Made by a program: the position numbers and the translations under genes. 64,000 bases of DNA from Phoebastria nigripes (taxonomy: Eukaryota; Chordata; Aves; Procellariiformes; Diomedeidae): the NCBI GenBank assembly GCA_035582835.1, contig JAYKAV010002661.1:124001-188000 (forward strand). The letters run 5' to 3'. Shown piece after piece: positions 13,101-26,904 of this stretch (the stretch's first letter is position 1; each line of letters opens with the position of its first letter). The notes below the pieces were generated by a model, which ran no database searches, was not told the DNA's origin, and saw only the letters and a list, made by a program, of their open reading frames with translations.

Positions 13101-16100
13101 CAGATTTAAGTGACAGATTTTGAAATGTTTGAAACTCCAGCTGGAACCCTCAGCTTTGGCATGAGATAGATAGAGAAACAAAAGCAGAAGATACTGGAAG
13201 AAAACAAAACAATTCTGAAACTCATTTAGAGTTAATTTTGGAAAAATTCAGAACATTTAAAACTTCAGCAAGATTGTATCTGCTGCTAGGTAGCACTGTC
13301 ATCCAATAAGCCATACTTAAAAAGGAGTTTACCCCAGGTTTTCAAAGTGCTTCAGAAATTCAAGCGTCCTCTTTTCCTCCGTTGCCTTCAGTTCATGTTC
13401 CCTGGAACAACCTACACATCACTTGTTCTTTCTGGTCAAAGAAAACCCAAAGCCCTGGTTCATATGTGTGATGGTCGTTAAGGCCTGGAATACGTAGAAA
13501 CAGTATCCTTGCAGTTATGTTAAACACAACCTTTACGGCCCCATCTCCATGGGTGGATGCAGGCAGACATGAGCTCACTCTGCCCGTGCTCCAGGCTGGT
13601 TGGCCATGAGCCAGCTTTGGTTTGAAAGCCACACAACTGTATTAGCTTCTCAGCAAGGCAAGTCAACTTGAGCACAGCATTAGCACAGCTCCATGGTTTC
13701 TGAACCAGACGTAGTCAGAGCAAAGGAACTTGGACCTGTTTGCACCCATCCATGCAGACCAGTTCTGAAAATCCCAGTGAGTCACCTCTTGCTGTAAATC
13801 GCTTCAACTTCCACTCCCTCTGAAAGTACAAAAGACCGTCTCATGTTTTGTGCTTCTGTGCTGTGCCTTTTGACTTCTCTTTGTGCAAATGCAGAACGAA
13901 ATATAAAGACCATCATTCACAATGAGTCTCAGCTCTTGCAGGGCCACCCTGGCACCAAATGGGAACCTGAACTGCAGGTTGGAAAGCAGCTGGTAAGCTA
14001 AGCCTAGGGTTGAATAAGTATTTGGAGGCATGAGCCCAGTTCAAATCTCAAAGCGTAATTGTATAATTTTTGATGTATTTTGACCTCCTTTTTTCAACTC
14101 ATACTAAAAATAACATGAGATATATGTACGCATGTGTGTAGAGAAGCTCAGCCAGATGGGAGAGAGGCATTGGTCCCTTGGTCTCTCACATGTGCTCATG
14201 GGGTGGGTGTCACTGCTAATCATCATCTGGCCTCCTTCAGTAAGGAGTCACTGCATTTGCCTCCCCTTATTCGCACTGCTACATAGGAAAGAGTAAAACT
14301 GCCTTTACTATAACAGTGCCTAAAGGCCCGCTCAGGATAAGGATCCCACCACAGAAGAGAGCATATCCTTGCTTTGCAGGGCTTAAGTCACCAAAGGGGA
14401 ATAAATGCCAGCCTATCATCTGAGAGCCTCACATGAAAAAAGAGGCAAAGAGATGGAAGAACAGCTGCGGTACCTCCCACCTCTGGGCACCTCTGAGTGC
14501 AACGTGCAGGGAGGGCAACCATGGTCCAGGAACACGATTTCAAGCACTGCTTTGCCCTACTGTTAAGGATTCGTTATACTCTCATCACAGATTGAAACCA
14601 GGTTGCAATCAGCATATCCCTTGCTCTTGGCAGCCTTCTTCTGGGTCTTATATGGGAGAAATCAGCAATAGNTGCCTGAGGTGCCAATATGTTGTTGTAT
14701 CGGCATGGGGAGACAGCAGGGGGTAAAAGAAGTTCTGCAACAACTCAAGGCCAAAGACATTACTTAAAGCTATCTCCCTTTACACCTACCCAAGTGCCTC
14801 AGGCCATCAAGCACAAGAAAGCTCTTGGCTTTTCAAAACCACCAACTTCATCCAGATTTCAAACCTGGGAAAGTCACAACCTTCAAATCCAGGCTCTGTG
14901 GCAAAAGTCCAGCTGATAAAACACCCAGAGACTGCAAACACTGGTTAAATATAGCTAAGGGTGGGGCAGCATCACAGAGTGGCCTGGTTTGCAGAGTTAG
15001 CTCGGTTATTTGGGCATGTGCTGAGTATAGCTCAATGCAGAATAACCATCTCAGAGCAAAGCCCATAGGCTGACTGGAGTACTCCAGCCTATGTTTTGGA
15101 AGATGCTCACTTGGGAAGGGAAGTAAGGGTCAGAATCAACTGAAAGGGAGCTCTCCCATGGCTCCCAAACAGAGAGTTGACCATATGCACAGTAAGTATG
15201 GTTGATGCATATCCTTGCAGGGGAGTGCTAAGAGGCTGCCCACTGCCTCAGGTAAATCACAGCAAATGAATGCTGACAAGTGGAATCCTGGTTCCCATCC
15301 TCAGCACAGGAATAACATCATTAACAGCCTCAGAAACAGAGACTCCAGCCATGGCAGATTTCATCTCAGGACTTTGATGAACAAGGCATGTTGAAATAAT
15401 TGACAGTTACTGCATATTACATGCAGCATTCCTCTTTCAAAGATTTTTACTGTGAGATTGGTAAGAAACTGGCTAGAGTAATACTTCATTTAAAAACACA
15501 TTCACAGAATTAACTAACTATTTTTACAATCAAAAACACTCCAAGAGAACCTGATGTTGCCTGGTGTTGATATAGACAGTTTGCATTGCTCTGTGGGTGC
15601 ACAGATACGGGGAACTCAGTGTATTAGTTTTTTTGCAAATCTGTCTGGCGTAGAAGAATGCGTCAGAGAGACAGGACAATGAGTGAGCTTTTGAAATCCT
15701 TTTGTTTTTAAAGTGCTGGTAAATGGAGAAATTCTTAAATGAGCAAACACTCTGGAGAATCCACTGTTGACAACTGGTCAGTCAATATGACTGTAAGGAG
15801 TATGGATGCTGTCTAAAAAGGGGATGTGATTTCTGCAAATAAGCTGTTTTGATACCCTGCAGCTTGCTGCTGCATTCATCTGTTGCCTCCTGGATGAGAT
15901 TTGTATTAGAAGCACTTTTAGTAGGAACAAACTTTGCCCTGTTTTTTTGTTGATTTTTCTTTAGGGCTAAACAAAAATAGGGCTCTGGTCTCCCACTGCT
16001 ACTGTAATACAAAGAAACATCAAGAAATATTAGAGGGTGTTTAGGAGCCACTTTCTGTAATTGTGAGTGACTGAGCAAACACATTGATATTTGTACCGTT

Positions 16101-19100
16101 TTACTTTTTTCATGAGAGTTTAAGATTGTCTTACTAGATAAAAATCAAGCAAAACAGAAACTTTCCTTTTATTACCTTTAATTTTGACTTTGTTCTGTTG
16201 ATCTTGGTTAGGTGACAAGGTGAAAGAAAGGCAAAGTATCAGGAAAAAACCTCTGTTATCATCTTCTGGGTAGGAGTGTCAGTAATGAACAGACTATTCT
16301 ATAGTTTTCTTTTTTTACCACATACATCAAACACCCAGTGCTGAACTGTGTGAACAATTGACATAAATTCAATGCCAAATACTAATAACAGCAAAAAATA
16401 GTGTCTGAAGGGTTTCAGTAATACAGCTGGGATTCTTTTAACTGATTTATTCAGTCGTAGCAAAGTAGGTTATTATACTTTAAGCAGTATCTTTGTTAGA
16501 CAATCTTTTTAAAAGGAAAATAGTCTGGATAACAATACCTAGGACTTACGCATTGCCTGTCCTTTTTAACTTTATCTGCATCCAGTTACCACACCCCTGA
16601 TTACTAGTTAAGCACTGTCCCTTCTTTTATGTTTTTTTTTTTTGTCCTTAACCATTTTTGCTGTTGATCTCCCTGTACCAACAAAGGTTAAGCAAATGAA
16701 CCCCAAAATAGCAACAGTTAGCTATAAAGGTCCTGAATTGCCATCTCTGCCTTTACCACTGACCTGAGCTTATTTCCTCCTAGGGAGTGGGAAAGGCGGA
16801 CAGCTAGGCACTGAGACGGCCTTTGCCAGCACGCACATGGATTCATCCCAGAACATGTCACTCCTAGAGCTGTGTCTCTCCTTTCTGAACCAGTCTGTTG
16901 CTGCTCAATCTGAAGCAGTATTTGCTTTGTGCACACTCTCTCTTACACAAGCAAGTATGCCTCGAGCGATGTAAGTTACCCAGCTGGTCATTACACCTCC
17001 CTGATTCAGGATTTCCTACTGCAAAGCTGGGGAAGAAAACAGGAGAGAACTGATTGTGTGTCGTGTGCCTCCAGCCCTAACCAGCATCTCCTCCCTGACA
17101 AGGGTCTCCCGGACTAGTGTGTACCCTACACTAATCTGTAAATGCACAGACCACAAGTCTGGGAGGCATAATTAAGCTATCATCTACTCTGACCTCCCAC
17201 ATAGTACAGACCATTCATTTTTACCCAGTCACCACATATAAAGCAAAATAAACATAACCTGTCCAATCTAGCTGTGGACAAATGTGAGTAATGCAGATCA
17301 CGGGTGTTATTTCATCTACACAACCTGTTAAGCGCTGGAGCCTATCCCGGAGCCTGTGAAAGTTAATAGGAGTCTTTCCAATGTCAGACTGCATGCTTAA
17401 CAATGGCTTTCAACAGTAGATTCATGAGATTAAAATAAATAGAAATATGACTAATTATTTATATACAGCATGCTGCTTGTTTCAAAGGATCTCAATTGGT
17501 ATCTTTTAATTTATATGACAGGCTTTCCTTTGATGTCTAATTACAGAACAGGAGGAAAGTCTGTGACTCTGCAGAATACTAAGAAATTTCCTACTGAAAA
17601 CTAATTTTTGGCAGTAAATGCATTTTCCTTTGCAAAGGCTTTCAGACAGCAATTCCTGGCCAAGTGTACTTTCTGCACCAGTTAAATTCCACGTGTTAAA
17701 TAGAGCGTAAGTGGTTGTCAGCCCAGGGGATAGCTGTGTCCTTCCTGAACTGTAAACTGTTACTGCTCTGTGCATTTTATTTATGAAATAAAAGGCAGAA
17801 ATTTAACAGCACTGTTCAATCATTAATTTTTTGATAAATACTTTGTTCTCAATTTGTCTGTAAGACCAGAGAGATTCTCCTCTCTTTTCTAGTGGATATG
17901 GTGCGTTATTGACATTTTGTACACATTTGTAATAAATAGACATTACGACTTGTCTTGCTGCAGAGAACTCTGAGCAGGATCCTTTCCTACTTATTAAAAA
18001 GTGCGGATCAAACAATGCTGCTATTAGAGTCGTTAGGATACTTCTGATGCCACAATTAGCACTACACTGCGGCGACATTTCTCAGAATAAAGTAGCTATC
18101 TCCCAAAACCTGGTTGGTGTTTTAGACCCATGTTTGAAGAGGAGAGAGAGGAATTTTCAATCCAAGTCTGAGGCACAACAAGTGGAGACATTCCTGCCAC
18201 AATGGCATCTGTCAACGCTGCGTTTATCCCTCACCAGGGCTCGACACCACAGTGTTTGGCCACCAGTCATCCCAGGCACCGCGGTGAGCTGTTTGCCTGG
18301 GAGAGCTGCACTGTGCACAGTTGTCGCTTGTGTGCCCTCCTCTGACTGATGTCTCTGGCTTGCAGGGATTTTACACTCCAAGTCTGTGTGTTCAGCAGCT
18401 AGCTACAGGTTAAAGCCATCTGCGCTTCCTAAAACACTTTGCTAAAGATGCAGCTTTTTTGAGCTGCTTGGGTGCTACTGCACTTCTGATGCCTTTTTGC
18501 CCTGGTAGCAAAGAGGTTTGGAACAAAAAGGCTGTATTTCAAGGGCTATATGATAAGGCTGAAGGTGGAAGCCACTCAAAAGCACTGTTGGTTAGGTCTC
18601 TCCTAAAAGTAGTTGACTGATTAAAACTTCACAGCACAGAAGGGAAGTGAACAGCGCAGGGATTTTTGTGAATCCCAGTGGTGTTTGGGATCACGAGCCA
18701 AGGGGTAAGTGATGCAAAGGTGCACGGGACTGAATCTGTCAGCAAACCTAATCCAGCCCCTTGGGGACTGAGGGACCAACATTACTTAAACTACCTATTT
18801 TCTGCCCTGGTGCAAGTTACTTAGATGACTAAATAAGTGTTTGCAGTCAGATAACCTCACTATTTGAGATATTGGAGGTATTTCCTACAGTAAATATAGG
18901 GAAGTGCTGAACAAGGGCATACTGAAGGTACTGAGGAAACCCTCTCTTTTTATCTTAGATTCAAATGCTCGAACGACACCACTCCGCTTCAGCCACTTCC
19001 ACTCAACACTTCCCTCTAAAGATAGGGCACAATTGCTTCTCCAGCAGAATAGCTTTACCCTCACATCACTTTTACAATCAAACGGTTTTTCCTGCTCTCA

Positions 19101-19149
19101 CAGGCATTTTGTCCCCTCTCTCCCCTAAATGTGTTTACCCTTTCCCTTA
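10122..19149. other. Noncoding, single-copy
   Basis: A GC-richer patch at 10330-10730 carries a 133-codon frame without recognisable homology. The remainder is AT-rich and shows no repeat that I can identify. One N is at 14672. There is a T12 run at 16632-16643. Confidence 0.55.
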
Positions 19150-19680
19150 TCGCTCACAGCCCAGAGGGCGAGTTGTTCCCTACCCGGGCGGTGAGGGGTG
19201 GGTTAGCCTCGCACCGGGGACCCCAGCCCTGGCTCTGGCTGCTGTCCCGTCCCTCCTCCCGCCTCCCCGTCCACCCAGCAGCAAGGGATTTCCCTCCCCA
19301 GCCGAAGCAGCCCTGCACTCTGTCTGCCAAGTGTTTTGAGATGGGTGGAGGTCTGTCGCAGTACCCTGCTATTCCAAGCGTTGTCAGTGAAGACCATTGC
19401 TAATTTAAACAAGCTGTTCCTTCCAGGGGACACCAGCTGGCAAGGACACAAACACAATGCATGACATGTCTCCCCGCGTCTCCCGGTGCGTCACGTTTTA
19501 TAGCACTGAACAGTGACCCCTGACACCGTCGCCTTTGTCCCAGAGACTCCCCGCGGCCTGTCCTGTTTTGACGGACGCCCTCCGACCCCCTCTCCCGGCA
19601 GAGACCCCCATTCCTGGCAGCAGCAGAGGGCACAGGAGGCTGCTCCTCCTGCCTCCCGTTTCACTTACTTACCGCTCAGT
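19150..19680. promoter_or_regulatory. Weak CpG-island-like segment
   Basis: By eye I count about 27 CpG dinucleotides in 530 bp of clearly GC-rich sequence. This is far denser than anywhere else in the window, and observed/expected is roughly 0.6. It includes CCCGCGTCTCCCGGTGCGTC (19474-19493), followed at once by ACGTTTTATAG, i.e. a half-CRE-like TGCGTCAC next to a weak TATA-like TTTATA. A hand count is approximate and the segment only just meets the classic island definition. It could be the promoter of an unannotated transcript, an enhancer-type island, or a local GC-rich patch. No open frame here resembles a known protein. Confidence 0.4.
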
Positions 19681-22207
19681 CTGCCCCTCTGACACTTCCA
19701 CAAAGGGAAAAGTCAAAAAAGGGTTTCAGTGCAAATCACAAAGGGCAAGGCTGAATGTCCAGCAGGGACCCTCACACCCGCCCAGCTCCCCAGCCCCCCT
19801 AATTCTGGCTCTGTCATGGGGAGGCTCAGCCAGAAGCTGCGACAAGAGGTTGGTGACAAGATGCCTGCTGCCTCCCCTGCTTCTTGCCCTCAGCAATATA
19901 CAGCTGTTTGATCAGCTGGTAATTGCATTACCACACATCAGGGGATCCGGACACCCATGAGGCCCTTTATTTTCCCTGCTATTGTATTGACCCGCTGAAC
20001 TGTTTCAGCCCTCTGGGATGCCTGTCTGCAGGAGGTTTGAGAAAAAACAGGATCAGGGCATTGGAAGGGTGGCTAATACCTGGAGGCAAACAGCAGCAGG
20101 ACTATGCCTGTGCAGAGTCATTCCTGCTGCGGAGCCCTGGTGAAGGGGATGGGTCCCAGCTACAAGAGCACCCACAGCCACGAAGCTAGCTAGGCCCTGC
20201 AAACTGGTACTGCTGATGGAAAGAGATATCACTTTATTTGGCTGTGAGGGACACAGGACACTGAATTCTCTGCTGGTCAGACACTAGAAGTGTAGAAATA
20301 TGCTGCCTTGAACACATTGAGTCTCTGGGAAGTTCTGGAGATAGGGTAGTATCTCCTGCTTGTACAGAGAAAAGTAGTTAACAGCCGTTCAAGCTTCCCC
20401 CTTCCTGGCTCTCCACTGCACCTCCAGAGACCACGTCCAAGGCTTAGATTTTGGGCTCATTTAAATGTTGGCCTCTTTTATTAAAAATTTATTATCATTA
20501 AATAATGCTGCCTCCCTTTTTCCTTTGCACTCATGATCATGTTGGACCAAAACACCACCACTATTATGTTGCCTTTAAATCGGCTTCATTGATCCTGGCA
20601 GGTGCCTTCCATCCCTCCCCTGCCCGTACAGAGGTGCAGGGTGTGCCACTACACCCGTCGCTGCCAGTTCCGGCTCTGCCTGGGTGGCAGCCAGGCTGCA
20701 GAGCTCTGTGGCGACTTCAGAGTCAGGGTTTTGATCACTGGCTAAACTATCTCTTTTTCTGCTCATGAAAAATGCCAAGCATCTCCTAAGCGCTGCCATA
20801 ACACAAATAAGAAGGAGGAGGAGGAGGAGTGAGAGAGCTCCACTGAAGACCCATGAAACTTCATCCACAAACTGCCACTTTTCAGTGTCTGCACTTCAGC
20901 AGCAGAGCTGTTTAATCAGGCTTAGATGGCATCTGCCGCTGCTCTAGAGGCCTTCTCCATCTGTGGATTTCTTACTCTGCGCCACTCCCTGCACCATCCC
21001 AGCACAAGTATTTGTGCAGCTTTGCACCAAATTCAGCAGGGAACGGGGATGGTCTATGGCCAAAGTGTTGGGCTTCAACACCTCTGCTCAGCTGCAGTCT
21101 AAATCTGAAAGCCTCTGAGATCTCTGGGTGCCAGGCTAATTTGTCAGTGCACTTATCCTGGATGTTTTTAGGAAGCACAGACATTTTTGCTTGGAATCAG
21201 CACTTCTATCTCTCCAGATATGGCCCCCTTCGATGGACTATAGGCGCACTGAAGATGCAAACAAGCATTTTTTTGTCCTAAGGCCTGACGAATGCAATTA
21301 CAAAGCATAAAGTAAGGCAGCTCTCTTCATACATGAAGCTGAAGGGTTTGTTAATCTTTGGGATTATTCCCAAACCCAGAGCAATGCAGAGTCCATGGTG
21401 GGCAGCCATCCGCAGAGCAGCACTTCAGGAGAGTGGAGATTAGGAGCTTAGGCCACCTTCAGAGACCGGCTGCTTGGTGAAGTGGACCTTCAGGCTTGGG
21501 CAACACAACTCTTATTAGAAACGTGTCAACGATTTTCAGATACAGCACTGCTTATAGTTGTACAAAAGAAAAGCTATCTAGCATTTTCTCACCAGTTCAT
21601 GGGAGGAAAGGCAGATAACTAAGACATTTAAATGCTTATGTCAAGGGAAAGGAAAAGAATGGGCTTCTTAGTGACTCACGTGCATGGTGTGGAAAGGAAA
21701 AGATAAGTAAAAAGGTCTTTGTAATGTGGGAGGTGTTAATAACAGTCTATGCTAGGAGTAGCAATTCAGGATCATGTCTAAGCAATTGTACATTAGGCTC
21801 TGTATATCACAGTGCCTTTCTTCTTTATCACAATACTCAATAATACAGGAACAGGCAGTGGAGTGAGGACACCTATTGTCTTTAAGTAGTGATCATGGGC
21901 TATGCCACAGCTCATATACTCTGTTATGGATGTTAGCAGCACTTAAGGTGAGAGGAAGTTAAGCAACAGGGAATGACTTAAGGAACACAGTTTGGGAGAG
22001 AAGTCAGTGAAGTGAAATTAAAACATCGAAAGGATTGAAGGCAACTCACGAAAAGTGATGATAGGAGTTAAATGTGTTTAGCATGGCTAAATGAGAAAGA
22101 AAGAGGATAATAAAACTCTAATTCTTTTCAGAGCATAAAACAGCCAAGAGACTATTCAGTCTGGGGCATAGCTAGCAGTACTGGGTTGAAGTAGCAAAAA
22201 GAAAACA
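19681..22207. other. Noncoding, single-copy
   Basis: Downstream of the CpG-rich patch the sequence grades from GC-moderate (to about 21.2 kb) to AT-rich. Apart from the GGA microsatellite I see no repeat or gene. Part of 21.9-22.2 kb may be a more decayed extension of the old CR1. Confidence 0.5.
20814..20829 (+). repeat. (GGA)n microsatellite
   Basis: About five perfect GGA units in a purine-rich stretch, followed by GTGAGAGAG. Confidence 0.9.
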
Positions 22208-22365
22208 TTGGCTCAATGTCAGCTGGAAAAAAATGGAAGGATCAGATCTATTAGACTGTGGAATAGCCTCCTGAGGGACATGTGGGAAGTCCATTGCCTG
22301 TTCATTTTAAATAGTCTGGACAAGGTGATGAAAAGTGCAAGCTGGGGAAAAAAATCTTGCCTCAG
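22208..22365 (+). mobile_element. Old CR1 LINE relic covering the end of ORF2
   Basis: The + strand reads CTCAATGTCAGCTGGAAAA, then TTAGACTGTGGAATAGCCTC and CATGTGGGAAGTCCATTG, then AGTCTGGACAAGGTGATG. This follows the diverged pattern of CR1 near the end of the reverse-transcriptase ORF. In translation it gives RLWNSLLRDMWEVH followed by LDK, resembling the C-terminal 'W-N-x-L-P-R-E-V-V-E ... LDK' motif of CR1 ORF2. Sequence decay and loss of the terminal ATTCTATG repeats mark it as an old copy. An A-rich tract follows (22376-22386) but is not part of normal CR1 ends. Confidence 0.75.
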
Positions 22366-25300
22366 CAGAAAGCACAAAAAAAAAAAGCAAAAAAACCCCA
22401 AATCCAAACCCCTCACTAACATCTCTTCATTTGTAGTGGTTTTCACTAACCAAGTTCACTTCTAAGTGGTGCAGAGTGGCTTGCTGAACTTTCCCAAATT
22501 ATTTTTGACTAATTGCCTGGAGCAAGGCTGGAAGTTAGCTGTAAGGAGTTCAGCAGTTCCTCAGCCACTGAGCAGGCAGTGAGTGCACGACAGCAAGCAG
22601 TCTTTAAAGTTATGGCAAAATATACTGCTCTTCATCAACACATCTCTACAGCATGTAAATGCAGGAGAGGCTAATACACATTTGACATCTCATTTAGCTT
22701 CTCATTGTGTTGCCTGACATGAATACAGCTACCCACATCCTCAGTGTTATACGGCTATTGGCAGTGGTTGTGTCCTGCCGCTGTGTCACCTCAGTTTTTC
22801 TTCTGGTCCCTATAAAGTCACTTCTCCAGAGCCCCCAGTTCAGCAGAAAATTTAAGCATGTCTTCAAACTCCACTGAAATCAAGTTCAGCTTAGGGATCT
22901 AAGTTACATGCCCAAGTGCTTCACCGAGCTGAGAAGCTCCTTCAGAGAGAGAAAGAAAAACCTAGATAAAACCTAGCCCCTTTGACATGAGTAAGAATAA
23001 ATCTCTTGAATGTATGAACTACTCTGCCATCCAGGAAACATGTTAGTCGCTTGTATCATTAATAAAAAAAAACTTTCAAAAAACTCGCAACTAAGAATTT
23101 TGGGGTTTTTAACCTTAAGTTTGAGAGTGCCAGTCATCCAGACTTAGCAATATTTATTTTTATTTTTTAAAGAGTCTGCCTTTGAAGACCAGTTCAGGTA
23201 GTTCTGATGCTTTTTCACCACTAAGTATCACATTTAAATCCTCTTTGGCATGACGTTTGAGGGGGATAGGTGTTTGAGTTTATTCACATATGTCCAGGTT
23301 ATTGGTAGACACAGTGTATTGAGCGTATTTATGAATGATACAAACTTGGAACTACTGGAATAGTGCATTTAAGTCTTATGTTATAAATGTGGGCTAAAAA
23401 CTATGTTCTTTCATATCAAACATATTCATCATGGAAAAGCTAGGAACTATCTCCTTGGAGTGGACTAATCTATTGTAATTGTGGCAAAAATATAATCTGA
23501 GCCTTCCAACTCCCCCCTCCTTCCCGGGGCTTTAATCTGTGAGAAGGTCGTGAGGAGTCAGCCTGGCTTACAAGACTGGAAGACAGGCTAAATCAGTAGC
23601 TAGAAACAACCCTTCTGATTTGGTGCTTTTTGTACTTGCTTAAGAGGTTCAGCAACATTTAGCAGTTATTCTCCCACTTTGGCAGCCTTGCATGTGCAAC
23701 GTGGAGGTGAGCCGACCATCACCTGAGGGAAGAGACCCCGTTTCCTACCACAGGGAGTGGCCTGAAATCAGGCCTTTTCTGGTCCCTGCAATCAAACTGC
23801 AGGGCAAAATTTATTCCTCCCCAGGGCCCCAGCAGAGAATTAATTACGTGCAAAGCTCAGAAGGAAATATCTAATCCCACCATGCACGCAGGCACAGCAG
23901 GCACCGGAGCTGCAGACAAGCAGTACTGATGACTCTCCCGCAGGGACTCACCCTTGACTTGGCTGACGGGTGGGATCAGTGGTGCACATGCTAACGTAGA
24001 CCTGTGACACAAACTCATCCCCCCAAAAACAGCTTCTGTGGAGCTCCTGGGTTTTGTTTGCTTTTTCTTTACTTATGGAAGCACCTTTACCCACAAGTTC
24101 TTTTCCACAATACACAAATTTCACTCTTTTCTCATCCTTCCACATTTTGGGGGTGTAAGGTGGCCCTGCACTGGTCTTGTCACCTGTCATATAGAGGAAG
24201 GACAAAACCCAGGAGCATATGATACTCAAGAGACTTTGCTTGTGTTCATTCTGTGCATAGATCCCCACATACATTGGTTGCCCATCACAATGTCTGTAAT
24301 ACCGATAGCTAATTATAGCCTCCAGCTGTGCCATTTTACCATTGTCAGCTTGTGATCTTTTCAGATTTAACAAAGTACATAAGGTCAGGGAGGGTGGAAA
24401 GCCTAGGGAACATCAGAGGTAGACTATCCTGGATAAATAAAGTCTTTGGTCTTTTAATTGAGAGCTGAACAAAAAAAAATCTGTGGGAGGAATGTCTTAC
24501 GGTAATGCAATATAAAACTTTGAGAGGATTTTTAAAAGAAGAAAAAATTGTTTGGGTCTATCCAAGACATTCTGTTTGACTGAACTTAGTTAATTTTCAG
24601 ACTGTTGAACCACCTTGTAATATTTCATTTCTTTTCTTCTATCTCTTAATAACACTTGCTCAAGTTTAGTTGAAAAATACCATTTTAAAATTAAAATCTG
24701 AACATTCATTGTTAAAATACTGATGCAACCTGTTTAAGTCTCTTTAAATTCAAACACTCTAAATAAAGATGTTGACATTTTAAAGAAAGTTCATTACTTT
24801 TTCAGCAGCATTTAAAACCAATTCTGCAACAACTGGTCCAACACAAGCCCCAGGATAAGGGATACGTAGAGGAAAGTCTAAGGCTTGATTTAACCATGTC
24901 TACAATGCATTTGAAGCTGTGACTACAGCTTTTGTAGGAACGTCCAAGGTGCCTGCAATAAAGAGAGTGGAGAACAAGAGCTGCAGAAACCATCTATAAC
25001 AATAGCATGCAGCTACTCTCTATAGCCCATGAACCAACTTGCCGTACAGAGAAAGTAGGTAGGGCCCATTTGCAAATCTGTTTCTGCTGCTGATCATAAT
25101 TTCACCCCACAATTTATTAATCTGTGTGTGGTGGGTAGTTAGTTTGTCTCCAGTGATGTCACCTGTAAAATATGTTACTTTTTCATTGTAATAGAAAAGA
25201 TGCCAAATAGACTCCAGATCGAGAGAATCCATGCAATGTCTGACACCTTCACAATAATTAATTACTCTGATCTAAAACCTAGCAGGCTACATAATGAACA

Positions 25301-26312
25301 CAGCAATCAAAACATGTATCTGCTCGGTAGTATTACTACACAGACAGTTTTACCTGTCTAGGAACTTTCTAACCTGTGTCAGAGAAGTTACTAAAGCTGG
25401 ATAATGACACTATCGCTATTCCACCCCCTTTATCCACCTCCTCAGTGACTAGTGAAAAGCAATCAGTTTAGCACTGTCTGCTTTCTAAATCTGTGCTGTA
25501 GTGTTTGTTGCATAAATACACATCTACTTTAATTGTACTCTGTGAAGGAAGATGGGATGAGATGTGAAATGAAATTATGTCAGATTTAGGTACTGGCTTA
25601 CAAAATACCCAGGATGCATTTCATGTACACAGTCACCACATAAATTTAAGGTAAAGATCCATGCTACATAATTAGGTTAGCCATTTTTTTAAGAAATGGC
25701 TTCACAAGCAGCAGCTGACCGCTCAGGCAACAGATTAGTCAGACTGTGCATGCAGACAGCAAGCCAGCTGGACTGGGAAAGCAGCAAGGCCGGGTTCATA
25801 TGGCTGGGCTGAATGTGCTTGATGGATCCCCTTTTCTCTGGATTATTTTGCTCATCCATTCCTTTTTTAAATTGACAGTTGAGACTGCATTTGTAAATGT
25901 CAGTGGAGCCTGAGCCACAGGATTCAAATTCAGTTTTATTTTTAGGTATCTAATTTCTACTGAACTTCCCCTATTCTCATGTACGTCATCCACCCTGTCC
26001 CTTAGTTTCCCTATCTAATTGACCGTGAATATTTTAATATCAAGCTGAGTTGCTCACTTCTGAGTGACCAACCTAAATCAGCTGCAGTCCCCTTTGCTGT
26101 AACTGAATAACATTTTCAGTTCAAATATCTTTTAAACAAACATTTTAAAGAATTTTGATCAAACAGACAAGAACGTTATTCTGACCTTTGCTCAAATCGT
26201 TTTTGCCATCTGTGGTTACCTTTCAGATAAAGATTCATGCTCTTAAATTTTATGACTACTAACATTTGCTGACTACAAAGTGCAAAATCCACTATGTAAA
26301 TATGTGCAAAAG

Positions 26313-26328
26313 CAGATTTTAAAATCTG
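26313..26328. repeat. Perfect 16-bp palindrome
   Basis: CAGATTTTAAAATCTG is self-complementary with no loop, in an AT-rich region. Confidence 0.85.
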
Positions 26329-26904
26329 TTTTGTTTTAAATACTAAATATTGGCTTAAATATTGAATAATGGCTTCGAAATCTCAAAATATTTCAAACAA
26401 TGTATTTGGAGCTCTAATTTCTTTTTGTTTCTAACCCTTTACAGGTCTTTTTTTTAAATTTGCTTCACAGCTGGCAGAACTGCAGGTTTTTACTGAGAAG
26501 TAAAGATCTTACAATCATCTGATTTCTTCAGCTGAAGATTTATGCAAATCACTTAATAACAAGGTTCACAATTGCATCTTGGCATTGGTGGCACTGGAGT
26601 ATGAATATTGACTACAGATAATTGATCCATGGAAATGTATTGAGTGAATAATGAATACACTCAAGGGAGTCATCAACATACGCTCCAAGATATGTCATTA
26701 AAATAATGGCCAAATCTGTCCAAAGTTTCAATGCAAAAATTATTTGCCCAACTCAAATGTTTTCCCATGACAACTAAAAATTTGTAAAAGACATAAAGTG
26801 TATTAGATGAAAGAAGCTATTGAAAACTATTTATCGTTTTTTTTCCTCCAGTAATGATTAAAGAAAAATACCAATCTCAGTTGTTTATTAGTTTTTCTCA
26901 TCTC

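Noticed and set aside
23948..24373. 141-codon - strand frame, considered as a retroviral env remnant
   Set aside because: No env, gag or pol motif could be found and no LTR or other retroviral segment is nearby.
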